Source of the DNA: Verrucomicrobiota bacterium
Lineage (GTDB): Bacteria; Verrucomicrobiota; Verrucomicrobiia; Opitutales; Opitutaceae
Length of the DNA stretch: 54,392 bases
Assembly (NCBI GenBank): GCA_963205455.1
Contig: CAUJJL010000208.1
Location: 1-54,392, forward strand
Direction: 5' to 3'
In this document: positions 35,675 to 44,077 of the stretch, piece by piece
Layout: each line of letters opens with the position of its first letter
How positions within the stretch are numbered: position 1 is the first letter of the stretch
Position numbers and translations under genes: made by a program
The notes under the pieces: model-generated
Told to the model about the DNA's origin: nothing
Databases searched by the model: none
The model's input: only the letters and a program-made list of their open reading frames with translations

Positions 35675-36217
35675 ATGAACAATCTCGATACCATGAACAC
35701 GCCCACCCACTACCGCCCGCTCCTCGCGCTCGTTTGCTCAACCTGTCTGCTTCTTCCGATGGAGGCGCTGGCACGTACGCGCAGCCACACCGTTGTTGGC
35801 AACCGAGGCACAGGCACCCGCGAGGTTTCCCGTCACGGTGCCGATCTCAGCCGCTCGACCACCGTGACTGCAAACAACGGAAAGGCCTGGAACCACACCT
35901 ATGATCGGGACGTCAATCGCGCCGAGGGGACTCTTGATGTTTCGTCCAGCACGACTCGTCCTGATGGATCAACCGCGACACGCACCCTGCAACGCGAGCG
36001 GACTGAAGGCAGCAGGACCGTCACCGGTCATGCTACGGGATTCAATGGAAAAACCGCCACGCTCGATTCGGAGACGGTGAAAGCCGATACCGGATTTGAT
36101 CGCCAGACGACCGTCGTCGGACCCCAGGGCAAGGCCAAGGAAACACACGTGGTCGTGACGCGGGACGGCAACTCCACCACACGCACTGCCACTCATACGA
36201 AATCGCCCAAGCCTTAA
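35675..36217 (+). CDS. Exported repeat-rich hypothetical protein
   Basis: A 180-residue protein of unknown function. Residues about 12-34 form a signal peptide ending in MEALARTRS. The mature part is very rich in Thr, Arg and Gly with loose repeats of the pattern T-x-N/D-G-K followed by alternating Thr/Ser and charged residues (for example TVTANNGKAW, TGFNGKTATL, VGPQGKAKET). Such alternation suggests an extended beta repeat in the envelope or outside. GGAG lies just upstream of the first ATG; the ATG at 35693 is an alternative. Confidence 0.7.
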   Translation: MNNLDTMNTPTHYRPLLALVCSTCLLLPMEALARTRSHTVVGNRGTGTREVSRHGADLSRSTTVTANNGKAWNHTYDRDVNRAEGTLDVSSSTTRPDGSTATRTLQRERTEGSRTVTGHATGFNGKTATLDSETVKADTGFDRQTTVVGPQGKAKETHVVVTRDGNSTTRTATHTKSPKP

Positions 36218-36238
36218 AATTGGGTGCTGCCAACTCCT

Positions 36239-36259
36239 GAGAACGTGCGCACGATTCTC
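36239..36259. promoter_or_regulatory. Dyad before ECF sigma gene
   Basis: GAGAACGTGCGCACGATTCTC is a near-perfect 21-nt dyad (GAGAA-CGTGC/GCACG-a-TTCTC) with no loop, ending 5 nt before the sigma-factor start. The absent loop favours a protein-binding site over a terminator. Confidence 0.35.
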
Positions 36260-36264
36260 TTCGC

Positions 36265-36894
36265 TTGAACGCGGGATCAAAGGATGACGCCCATGAGCCT
36301 GAAGCCGCCAGACAGTCGGCAGACGGAGACCCGGATATCGCCGTGGCGGAGCGCGCGCGTGCCGGCGATCGCGAGGCAATGGCCATTCTCGTTCGCCGCC
36401 ACAGCCCGGCCGTCACCCGCCTCCTGTGGAAGTTCGTGCGCACGCAATCTGACCTCGAGGATCTCGTTCAGGATACCTTCCTGCGCATGGTCAAGGGGCT
36501 GCCTCAATGGCGTTCCGAGCAACCGTTCTCGCATTGGATCCTGCGCATTGCGGCAAACACGGGCCGCGACTACTTTCGAAGGCACGCCGTCAGACGACGC
36601 TGGATGGTTGAACCCAAGGCAGGCACCAACGAGGAGGATGACGCCTCTCCGGCCATCGAGGCCTCCGATCCGCAACCCGACCCCGCGGCGCGAGCGGCCG
36701 CGAATGAAATCAAGGAATTGCTCGAAACGCTGCCGGCAGATGACAGGGCCCTTCTCACCTTGTACCATCTCCAGGGATGGGGACTGGTCGAGATCGCGCG
36801 CCACTTCGGCTGGACTCACGCCGCAACGAAACTCAGAGCCTGGCGCGCACGACGACGCCTTCGCGAACTTCTCATTTCGATCAACATGACATGA
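36265..36894 (+). CDS. ECF RNA polymerase sigma factor
   Basis: A 209-residue sigma-70 family protein of the extracytoplasmic-function class. Region 2 includes LEDLVQDTFLRM and FSHWILRIAANTGRDYFRR; region 4 includes LPADDRALLTLYHLQGWGLVEIARHFGW. The open frame starts with TTG at 36265; a GTG at 36343 immediately before AERARAGDREA is a reasonable alternative because it matches the usual ECF N-terminus. Its stop overlaps the next ATG (ATGA), so it is coupled to two small membrane proteins that may regulate it. Confidence 0.87.
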   Translation: MNAGSKDDAHEPEAARQSADGDPDIAVAERARAGDREAMAILVRRHSPAVTRLLWKFVRTQSDLEDLVQDTFLRMVKGLPQWRSEQPFSHWILRIAANTGRDYFRRHAVRRRWMVEPKAGTNEEDDASPAIEASDPQPDPAARAAANEIKELLETLPADDRALLTLYHLQGWGLVEIARHFGWTHAATKLRAWRARRRLRELLISINMT

Positions 36895-37205
36895 ACTCCA
36901 ATCCACCCCCTACACCCTCTGGGCAAAACTGGGATGAACTCCTCGCCCGGGCTCGCACGGACCAACCACCTCCGCTGAATCTCGCTCCCGTGCTCCGCGC
37001 CGTCGCAACGGCCGCTGCCATCCAATCGCCTGCTCCCTCCTGGGCAGGGGACTTTGCCGCCTTCTTCGGCGCACCGCGCATACTGGGCATCTGTCTATGC
37101 TCCGCGGTCGGCCTGATGCTCTTCACAACCTGGCAAATGACTGACGCACTGCCCGCATTGTCATGGGCTGAAGTGCTCGTCACCGATTCCGGAGAGACAT
37201 CATGA
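36891..37205 (+). CDS. Small single-span membrane protein, putative sigma regulator
   Basis: A 104-residue protein with an N-terminal Pro/Gln-rich cytoplasmic part (about 1-60), one membrane span (about ILGICLCSAVGLMLFTTW) and a short outer tail. It overlaps the sigma gene by ATGA at its start and the next gene by ATGA at its end. No zinc anti-sigma motif (HxxxCxxC) is present. Its position suggests a partner of the sigma factor; the family was not recognised. Confidence 0.75.
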   Translation: MNSNPPPTPSGQNWDELLARARTDQPPPLNLAPVLRAVATAAAIQSPAPSWAGDFAAFFGAPRILGICLCSAVGLMLFTTWQMTDALPALSWAEVLVTDSGETS

Positions 37206-37624
37206 GCACGAATCGTGGACGCGCATGGATTGTTGCCGTGGCCATCTTTGTCGTCGGCGTAGCAGTCGGCGGACTGGTGACGACATGGCTCGGGTTTCAG
37301 CGCATCAGGCACAATCTTCGAAACCCCGGTATTTCCTCCGGGCTTTTCGATCGCGCTGGCAACCGGATCGGAGACGATCTCGTCAGCGCCCTGCACCTGA
37401 CACCCGCGGAAGAGACCACCGTCCGCAACCAGATCGAGGAAATGGTCTCGAAGCTCAAGCAGCAGCGGCGGCGCGGCGCCCTCGAGGCCGCTGCCGAGGT
37501 GCGCGCCACCGTGCGCAGAATCCAGTCGAGCCTACCGTCTGAGAAGCGTGAGAAACTTCGCGAGGTCCTGCGCCACCGATTCGAAAAGCTCGGATTGACT
37601 CCCCCCGAACTGAACGAAAAATAA
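37202..37624 (+). CDS. Membrane-anchored periplasmic protein, heavy-metal-sensor/CpxP-like
   Basis: A 140-residue protein with one N-terminal membrane span (WIVAVAIFVVGVAVGGLV) and a helical, charged periplasmic part: LTPAEETTVRNQIEEM followed by heptad-like repeats with QQRRRGALEAAAEVRAT. This helical-hairpin form resembles CpxP/ZraP-type periplasmic sensors. Coupled by ATGA to the previous gene and thus to the ECF sigma factor, it is probably the envelope-stress sensor or anti-sigma adaptor of this trio (inference). Confidence 0.75.
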   Translation: MSTNRGRAWIVAVAIFVVGVAVGGLVTTWLGFQRIRHNLRNPGISSGLFDRAGNRIGDDLVSALHLTPAEETTVRNQIEEMVSKLKQQRRRGALEAAAEVRATVRRIQSSLPSEKREKLREVLRHRFEKLGLTPPELNEK

Positions 37625-37657
37625 ATCGCGGACGTACACGCCTCAAACGTCCGCTCC

Positions 37658-38431
37658 ATGAACAAACTGCATAAGAAGCGCGCCCTTGTAACAGCGGGCG
37701 CACAAGGCATCGGCCTTGCGATCAGTCAGCATCTCGCCCGTGCCGGGTGTGATGTCTTCGTCCACTATCACCGGAGTGCAAGCGACGCCGATCGTTTGGT
37801 TGCAGAGGCAAGAGGAATCGGGGTTCGTGCCGGGGCCGCGGCCGCTGATCTCACAACCGCGTCCGGATGCGAGGGGATCGTCAACGAAGCCGTCTCCTTC
37901 CTCGGCGGCCTGGATATCCTCATCAACAATGCTGGATCCTTGATTGCGCGCCGTTCCTTCGCAGACGGCACCGACGAATTCTGGAACGACGTCATGGAGC
38001 TCAATCTCGGCAGCCTGCGCCGGGTCACTCGAGCCGCCGTACCCCACCTTGCCGCCGCCGCGACAGCCAACCCGGGTGCGTCCATCGTGAATCTCGCGTC
38101 GCTGGCAGGCCGCAAAGGTGGACATGCCGGTTCGCTGGCCTACGCAACCTCGAAGGGCGCCGTGATCACCTTCACCCGTGCGCTTGCGGGCGAACTAGCC
38201 CCCCAAGGTATCCGGGTGAACGCACTCGCGCCGGGGCTCATTCTTGGAACGAGCTTTCATGCGACGCACACCACCCCGGACTCCGCCCAGGCCACCATCG
38301 CGGGCATCCCTCTCGCACGCGCCGGCACACCTGATGATGTCGCCCGCGCAGCGGTTTTTCTGGCCGGTGAATTTGATGGGTTTATCACCGGCGCGACGCT
38401 GGACATCAACGGCGGCGTCTACGTTGCCTGA
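37658..38431 (+). CDS. Short-chain dehydrogenase/reductase, FabG-like
   Basis: A 257-residue SDR enzyme. The cofactor motif is the slightly unusual TAGAQGIG (Ala for the second Gly), followed by NNAG, the catalytic Ser in LASLAG and the Tyr-Lys pair in YATSKGA. The C-terminus ends GATLDINGGVYVA as in 3-oxoacyl-ACP reductases and many sugar/alcohol dehydrogenases. Substrate cannot be assigned. It follows the sigma trio after 33 nt and might be read through from it. Confidence 0.9.
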   Translation: MNKLHKKRALVTAGAQGIGLAISQHLARAGCDVFVHYHRSASDADRLVAEARGIGVRAGAAAADLTTASGCEGIVNEAVSFLGGLDILINNAGSLIARRSFADGTDEFWNDVMELNLGSLRRVTRAAVPHLAAAATANPGASIVNLASLAGRKGGHAGSLAYATSKGAVITFTRALAGELAPQGIRVNALAPGLILGTSFHATHTTPDSAQATIAGIPLARAGTPDDVARAAVFLAGEFDGFITGATLDINGGVYVA

Positions 38432-38657
38432 GGGGCACTTTCGGCAGGATTGAGGGGACTAAGACTTCGGCGGCGCTCAAACTTCCGTGTGAGGAGCCGG
38501 GACCGGGGCTCGTCGAGTGGCCAGAGGTAATATCGGTAACGCAGCCTCATTTCATTAAATCCGGCCGACGTGGAGTTGAAATACAGTCACGCATTTTCAG
38601 CACCCTTTGCAATTTCCGGGATGGCAACCAAGCGACACCGTGGCAAATCTCTCCGCG
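38432..38657. other. Intergenic gap without recognised gene
   Basis: The 226-nt stretch between the dehydrogenase and the small PLDc_N-type gene has no convincing gene, RNA or repeat. It presumably holds the promoter of the small gene. Confidence 0.5.
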
Positions 38658-38828
38658 ATGAATATCAACTACCTCATCAGTGTCCTCTGCATCATCCTCT
38701 GGATCGTTGCACTCATCGACTGCATCAAGGGCAACTCCCCCAACAAGATCATCTGGATCATTGTCATCATCCTCATTCCGTTCCTCGGCTCCATCCTCTA
38801 TTTTCTGATGGGGCGATCAAAGGGATAG
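38658..38828 (+). CDS. Small two-span membrane protein, PLDc_N type
   Basis: A 56-residue membrane peptide starting MNINYLISVLCIILW. Two hydrophobic segments flank IDCIKGNSPNKI, and the end is PFLGSILYFLMGRSKG, the hallmark of the phospholipase-D N-terminal (PLDc_N) domain found at the start of cardiolipin synthases and as stand-alone peptides. The longer frame from 38607 adds non-hydrophobic residues and is less likely. Function unknown; possibly membrane-stress related. A terminator-like hairpin follows. Confidence 0.8.
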   Translation: MNINYLISVLCIILWIVALIDCIKGNSPNKIIWIIVIILIPFLGSILYFLMGRSKG

Positions 38829-38859
38829 CCTAGCTGCCAGCCGAATTCCCGCAGGTTGG

Positions 38860-38903
38860 TTCGTGCCGCCTCTGATCACAGCGGAGGCACGAAAGGGGTT
38901 TTA
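38860..38903 (+). terminator. Probable intrinsic terminator
   Basis: TTCGTGCC (38860-38867) pairs with GGCACGAA (38886-38893), and the interior can extend pairing through CCGC/GCGG. It is followed by AGGGGTTTTATGCGTTTTT. It lies 31 nt after the PLDc_N-type gene. Confidence 0.55.
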
Positions 38904-38947
38904 TGCGTTTTTCGCCGGCATCCATTCGCATGTGCGCAGTGTGATCA

Positions 38948-38962
38948 TTGCAACGCTTGCAA
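38948..38962. promoter_or_regulatory. Candidate LacI-type operator upstream of second TonB receptor
   Basis: TTGCAACGCTTGCAA has perfect 6-bp arms around CGC and resembles LacI-family operators. It lies 85 nt before the chosen receptor start. Its core AACGCTT is shared with the dyad at 1146-1161, but the spacing differs by one, so a different paralogue may bind it. Confidence 0.4.
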
Positions 38963-39046
38963 CAGCGCATGCCTGACACCGACGGGATGGCTTCCATCGT
39001 TCCGTCAAGCCGAACCCCACTGTCGGAAGTCACCCATCAAACCCTT

Positions 39047-42000
39047 ATGCCAATGACCAAGGCGTTCTCCAATCCATTCGTCCGTCTCCACCTCGTGCCG
39101 TTGTCCGCTGCGCTTCTGCTGATCGGCAACCTTTCCGCCCAGCAATCCACATCAACAACCGCAAAAACCGAAGAGGATGAGGCGATTCAGCTCTCCCCAT
39201 TCACTGTCACCACGAGCGATCGTGGCTACCTCGCCACGAACGCCCTTTCCGGCACCCGCCTCAACACCAGCCTGGAGGATCTCGCCTCCTCTATTACCGT
39301 TGTCACAAAACTCCAACTCGAGGACACCGCAGCCAACGATATCAACGACGTCTTTCTCTACGAGGCGAGCACCGAAGGCACCGGACAGTTTACGGCGATG
39401 ACGCCCAACCGGGACGGCGGTGTCAATGACGACATCCAGGCAAACCCGCAGACCGCCAATCGAATCCGCGGCCTTGGCTCGGCCAATGTAGCGATCGGAA
39501 ATTTTGCCAGCAACCGCAACATCCCCCTCGACCTCTACAACATCGAGGCAATCGAGATCTCGCGCGGACCCAATTCCAACATCTTCGGCCTGAGCACAGG
39601 CTCGGGCACGGTCAACCTTGTACCTGCCTATGCCCGGGCCAACCGCTCCATTTCCAGCGTCACGTTTCGCGTAGACGACCGCGGTGGTTACCGAGGCTCT
39701 TTCGATTTCAACCGGCCGCTGATTGACAAGAAACTCGGCATCCGCGTAGCCGGCGTTTGGGAAGACAAGGGTTTCGAGCTTGAACCCTCCCGAGAGGAAA
39801 TCCGACGCGGTCAGTTCTCCCTCTTCTATCAGCCCTTCCGCCGCACCACACTCAAGGCATCCGTGGAGTCCTACCGCAATGAGGCCCAGCGCCCCAACGC
39901 CCTCACACCGCGTCAGACGATCACCGATTGGCGCGCAGCAGGCGAACCGACCTGGAATCCCGTGACCCGAATGGTCACACTCTCCAACGGCACCACTTCC
40001 GGACCCTACGCGGTTTCCGGTGACAACAACCTGCCTCTTGGACTCTGGGCTCAGGGGAATAATTTCTACCAGCGAACACCTCTCTTCGTCGAATCCGATG
40101 GCTCTGTCACCTATTGGGGAGTCAATCGCACAGGCAACCTTGCCGGAACTCCCACCCCGCGCCGGTGGACAACCGACCTGCGCCTCCTCCAAAGCGGAAC
40201 GAATCTCCGTCGAAACAAGACAAATTATCCATTGTTCTTTGAACCCGGTGTCTCGGACAAGTCCCTCTACGACTGGTCGAGCATCAACTACGTGGCCCCA
40301 AACTACGTCAAGGACGACGCCACGACCTACATGGTCGAGCTTGAGCAGTTCCTCGTCGAAACCCCCAGACACCTTCTTGCCGCACGCGCAGGCTATTTTC
40401 GCCAGGATTTCGAACGCTATGAGCGCGACATGATCGGAGAGAACGACACCATCATCTTTGTCGACGTCAACGAACGACTCCTCAACGGATCACCCAACCC
40501 GAATTTTCGGCGTCCTTACGTCGGCGCAGCCAGCCCTCTGGTACTCCGCACTCCCGAGTACGAGGAAACCTTCAGCGGTGACCTGGTCTACCAGTTCACA
40601 CCCGAGCCAAATGCCAGGCGATTCGCGCTGTTCGGACGCCAGAGGATCAACCTGCATGCCGAGCGTCGCGACCAGGAAAGCGTCAACTACCGATACAACG
40701 ACTTCATTGCTTCGGATCACGCATGGATAACGCCTTCAAATCGTTCCGCCTCCACAACAACCTACTTCCAGTACTACCTTGGCGACAAACAGGGGCAGAA
40801 TATCGATTACGCACCCACATCGATCGCGAATCTGGCGGGAACCTATCCCTTCACCTGGTTCAATGCACAGACCAATCAATGGGTCACCGAACAGGCGCGC
40901 CTTGATGAGGTGCCGATCAGCAATACGAGAACACGCACACGCTATATCGAGTCCGCAAATGTCACCTACCAGGGCTCTTTCATCGACGATCGCATCGTTG
41001 CCACGGCAGGCTACCGTCGCGACAAACAGGGAAGCAACACCTCGAACGCATGGACAATCGACCCGGAAACCGGTCTATATTCACCCGATTCGGAGGCCCT
41101 CGCGACATTCCCGACCCCGGATGCCGTTGAGAAAGGCAACACCTATACCCTTGGCATTGTCGCCAAGGCCACCCCATGGCTCCGTTTCTACTACAACTGG
41201 GCGGACAGTTTTTCACCGGAGGCGATCCGCTACGACATCAACGGCATTCGTATGCCAAATCCCACGAGCAAGGGACAGGATTTCGGCATCGGTGTGACAC
41301 TGCTCGACGGCAAACTCGCCCTGCGTGTCAATCGCTACGAAGTCAAGGAACTCCAGGCTCGCCTCAGCCAGCTCGGCACCGTCGGCTCCCGCACCCATGT
41401 TCTCGAAGGAGGCCGCCAGCAGACCCCTCAGTCGTTCCTCGGCTGGGCCATCGGTGTGATCCGCGCGCGCTACCAGCAACAGGGCATCACCGCGACCGAA
41501 GACCAAATCTACGACAAGGCAGCCACAGAGTTGGTCAAGCTCGACCCCGCGTTCCTTCGCCAGACCGATCTCACTGGCGCCGTGGGTGTCGGCGGCGATC
41601 GCGAATCCAAGGGCTGGGAGCTGGAGGCTGTCTATAATCCTCGTCCCAACTGGCGCATCAAGTTCAACGCTGCCCAACAGAAGTCCGTCGATTCAAACAT
41701 CGGCGGCGAACTCGAGGAATACTTTGAACGTCGCCTCCCCGTCTGGATGTCCGCTAAGGACGACCAGGGCAACCTCTGGTGGAACGCCAACAGCAACTAT
41801 GCCATGAATCAATGGCTCGGCTCAATACGCGCACCGTACCTGTTTGAGATCGCAAACGACGGTAAATCCCGCGCGCAGATCCGCGAATGGCGCTGGAATG
41901 CACTCACCAACTACGATTTCACCGAGGGTCGCCTGCGCAACTGGAGCATCGGCGGCGCAGTTCGCTGGGAGGACAAGGCCGCCATCGGCTATCTCGGTCG

Positions 42001-42262
42001 TGCACCAGAAAATGGCGTCATCCTCGAACTTGATCCGGACAAGCCGGTCTTTGACAAGGCCCGCACGTATGTGGACTTCAGCATTGGCTACCGGTTCAAG
42101 CTTTCAAACGATCGCATCCGCGTCCGTACCCAGTTGAATGTCCGCAATGCCTTCGAGAACGGGCGTCTCCAGCCCGTCGCTGTCGATCCGTTGGGGCGTC
42201 CCACCTCCTTTCGCATCATCGATCCGCGCCTCTTCATCCTGACCACGACGCTGGATTTCTGA
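39047..42262 (+). CDS. TonB-dependent outer-membrane receptor
   Basis: About 1071 residues from the ATG at 39047 (next at 39053), which opens a signal peptide ending in NLSAQQ. The plug begins IQLSPFTVTTSDRGYLATN and contains the Verrucomicrobia-type stretch SLEDLASSITVVTK, IRGLGSANVAIGNF, EISRGPNSNIFG and GSGTVNLVP. The barrel ends in RLFILTTTLDF with a C-terminal Phe. No SusD gene accompanies it. As first gene of a plus-strand locus with sulfatase and lyases it probably imports sulfated uronate oligosaccharides. Confidence 0.93.
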   Translation: MPMTKAFSNPFVRLHLVPLSAALLLIGNLSAQQSTSTTAKTEEDEAIQLSPFTVTTSDRGYLATNALSGTRLNTSLEDLASSITVVTKLQLEDTAANDINDVFLYEASTEGTGQFTAMTPNRDGGVNDDIQANPQTANRIRGLGSANVAIGNFASNRNIPLDLYNIEAIEISRGPNSNIFGLSTGSGTVNLVPAYARANRSISSVTFRVDDRGGYRGSFDFNRPLIDKKLGIRVAGVWEDKGFELEPSREEIRRGQFSLFYQPFRRTTLKASVESYRNEAQRPNALTPRQTITDWRAAGEPTWNPVTRMVTLSNGTTSGPYAVSGDNNLPLGLWAQGNNFYQRTPLFVESDGSVTYWGVNRTGNLAGTPTPRRWTTDLRLLQSGTNLRRNKTNYPLFFEPGVSDKSLYDWSSINYVAPNYVKDDATTYMVELEQFLVETPRHLLAARAGYFRQDFERYERDMIGENDTIIFVDVNERLLNGSPNPNFRRPYVGAASPLVLRTPEYEETFSGDLVYQFTPEPNARRFALFGRQRINLHAERRDQESVNYRYNDFIASDHAWITPSNRSASTTTYFQYYLGDKQGQNIDYAPTSIANLAGTYPFTWFNAQTNQWVTEQARLDEVPISNTRTRTRYIESANVTYQGSFIDDRIVATAGYRRDKQGSNTSNAWTIDPETGLYSPDSEALATFPTPDAVEKGNTYTLGIVAKATPWLRFYYNWADSFSPEAIRYDINGIRMPNPTSKGQDFGIGVTLLDGKLALRVNRYEVKELQARLSQLGTVGSRTHVLEGGRQQTPQSFLGWAIGVIRARYQQQGITATEDQIYDKAATELVKLDPAFLRQTDLTGAVGVGGDRESKGWELEAVYNPRPNWRIKFNAAQQKSVDSNIGGELEEYFERRLPVWMSAKDDQGNLWWNANSNYAMNQWLGSIRAPYLFEIANDGKSRAQIREWRWNALTNYDFTEGRLRNWSIGGAVRWEDKAAIGYLGRAPENGVILELDPDKPVFDKARTYVDFSIGYRFKLSNDRIRVRTQLNVRNAFENGRLQPVAVDPLGRPTSFRIIDPRLFILTTTLDF

Positions 42263-42283
42263 TCCGACCGTTTCCTGGGCCTG

Positions 42284-42310
42284 GCATGGCAGGCACAAAT
42301 CCTGCCATGC
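42284..42310 (+). terminator. Strong hairpin after TonB receptor
   Basis: A perfect 10-bp stem (GCATGGCAGG / CCTGCCATGC) encloses a 7-nt loop (CACAAAT), 21 nt beyond the receptor stop and 51 nt before the next gene. The T-run is short (TTCGTG), so it may reduce rather than stop read-through, or stabilise the receptor transcript. Confidence 0.5.
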
Positions 42311-42361
42311 TTCGTGACAGCGCGAATCCGTGCTGTATCCTTGTCGGAATCCGCCCTTTCC

Positions 42362-44077
42362 ATGCATCGCCGTTCATTCCTGATCTCCACAGCGTCGGCG
42401 CTTTCAGTTGGCGCGCTCGGCCTGGCACGTGCCAAGGCACCATCAACTGAGACTGCTTCGATTTCACCATTCTGGGCACGACTCGCCGCTGCAAACGACG
42501 CGTTCATCCCCGACCTCCTGAGGAGTCAGCTTGAGAATGGCGCCGTGACCGACGCCTACGGCATCGCCAACGCCCACGACACCGCACGGTTGATCACCGT
42601 TCTGGCCACAGCCCGGCATGCCCCCGCCTCGCGGCACTTCCGCGATCCCTCGCTCCTCCCCTCCATCGAGCGTGCCGCGGCATTTCTCCTGGAGGCACAG
42701 CACAAGGATGGCACGATCGATCTCGTTGCGACCAATTTCCATTCCCCACCCGACACTGCCTTTGTCGTCGAATCAATCGGGCCCCTCACGGCACTCCTGC
42801 ACCGGGAGGCGGATCCGTCGGAAATGCGACTCCGTGAGCAACTGGGCACGTTCCTCCGTCGCGCGGGCGAGGCGCTCGTGACCGGCGGCGTGCACACTCC
42901 AAACCACCGCTGGGTGGTCTGCGCCGCCCTCGCCGGCATTCACGCGCAATTCCCCGATCCGCGCTACATCACCCGCATCAACCAATGGCTGGCCGAGACC
43001 ATCGACATCGATGCGGACGGCCAATACACAGAGAAAAGCACCTCCGTCTATTCGCCCATCGTAGACCGCGCGCTGCTCACCGTCGCGCGACACCTCAATC
43101 GGCCTGAATTGCGCGATCCCGTGCGACGCAATCTGGAGATGACGCTTTTCTACGTTCATCCGGATGGTGAGGTCGTGACCGAGGCATCGAAACGACAGGA
43201 CAAGTACCAGCGTGGCAGCATGGCCCGCTATTACTACAGTTTTCGCACGCTGGCCCGGCTCGACGGCAATGGTCGTTTCGCAGCGATGGCGGATCAGATC
43301 GAACGCACAGCCGAAGCCCAACTGACCCGGGAGCTGCTTACCTCCCTCGAGGAGCCCGAATTTGCCAACGAGCTTCCAACTCGAAAACCGCTTCCCGAAA
43401 ACTACGCGAAGGTTTTTCCAGCCTCACAGCTCGCACGTATCCGGCGCGCATCCGCGAGCGCGACGATACTCGCGCAGAATTCCACGTTGTTCTCCTTCCG
43501 AAAGGGCACGGCCGCCTTGGAAGCACTCCGTTGCGCGAGCGCGTTCTTCGGCAAGGGACAGTTTGCGGGCGAAAGACTGGAAGTCCTGGACGACGGTTAT
43601 CAGTTGGAGCAACGTCTCGAAGGTCCCTATTTTCAGCCATTGTCCACTGAACAGATCATGGAAGGTGAACATGTGCGCATGGCACCGAACGGAACGCTCG
43701 CGGTCGGAGGAAGGGCGGCCCGCGCGCAGAGCAACGTTCAGCATCTCCTCGCACGCGCAGTCTTCAAGGAGAAGTCCGGCCGCTTTCAGATCGCCATGGA
43801 AATAACCGGCACAGACGGCGTGCCCGTCGCCATCGAACTGGCCTTCCGTCACGGTGGCAGGTTGGACGGAGTCACGCCGGTCAAAGGCATCGCCGATGCC
43901 TACCTGCTGAAATCCGGAACGGGACGGTACACCGTTGGTGACGACTCGATTTCATTCGGACCTGGCCAGGCCGCGCACTCATGGACGCAGTTGCGCGGTG
44001 CCCTTCCAAAATGGGACGGCCAGAGTGTCTACCTGACCGGCCTCACTCCCTTCCGCATCAACCTGGAAATTTCCTGA
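42362..44077 (+). CDS. Tat-exported (alpha/alpha)-toroid protein, candidate polysaccharide lyase
   Basis: A 571-residue protein starting MHRRSFLISTASALSVG, a twin-arginine-type signal. Residues about 60-340 are helical hairpins with the conserved-looking phrases NFHSPPDTAF (126-135), HTPNHRW (178-184), SVYSPIVDR and RGSMARYYYSF (285-294). A beta-sandwich half follows (about 370-571). An Asn/His/Tyr/Arg cluster in a toroid plus sandwich is the layout of GAG and alginate-type lyases, but no known lyase family was recognised. The stop overlaps the next start by one nt (TGATG), so the pair is co-translated. Confidence 0.75.
   Translation: MHRRSFLISTASALSVGALGLARAKAPSTETASISPFWARLAAANDAFIPDLLRSQLENGAVTDAYGIANAHDTARLITVLATARHAPASRHFRDPSLLPSIERAAAFLLEAQHKDGTIDLVATNFHSPPDTAFVVESIGPLTALLHREADPSEMRLREQLGTFLRRAGEALVTGGVHTPNHRWVVCAALAGIHAQFPDPRYITRINQWLAETIDIDADGQYTEKSTSVYSPIVDRALLTVARHLNRPELRDPVRRNLEMTLFYVHPDGEVVTEASKRQDKYQRGSMARYYYSFRTLARLDGNGRFAAMADQIERTAEAQLTRELLTSLEEPEFANELPTRKPLPENYAKVFPASQLARIRRASASATILAQNSTLFSFRKGTAALEALRCASAFFGKGQFAGERLEVLDDGYQLEQRLEGPYFQPLSTEQIMEGEHVRMAPNGTLAVGGRAARAQSNVQHLLARAVFKEKSGRFQIAMEITGTDGVPVAIELAFRHGGRLDGVTPVKGIADAYLLKSGTGRYTVGDDSISFGPGQAAHSWTQLRGALPKWDGQSVYLTGLTPFRINLEIS

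Noticed and set aside
39152..40372. Minus-strand open frame of 406 codons
   Set aside because: Antisense to the second TonB receptor; composition is that of a mirror frame and no domain was recognised.
18353..42262. Possible SusC/SusD pairs
   Set aside because: Both TonB receptors were checked for a neighbouring SusD-like lipoprotein; none is present, so these are not called Bacteroidota-type Sus systems.
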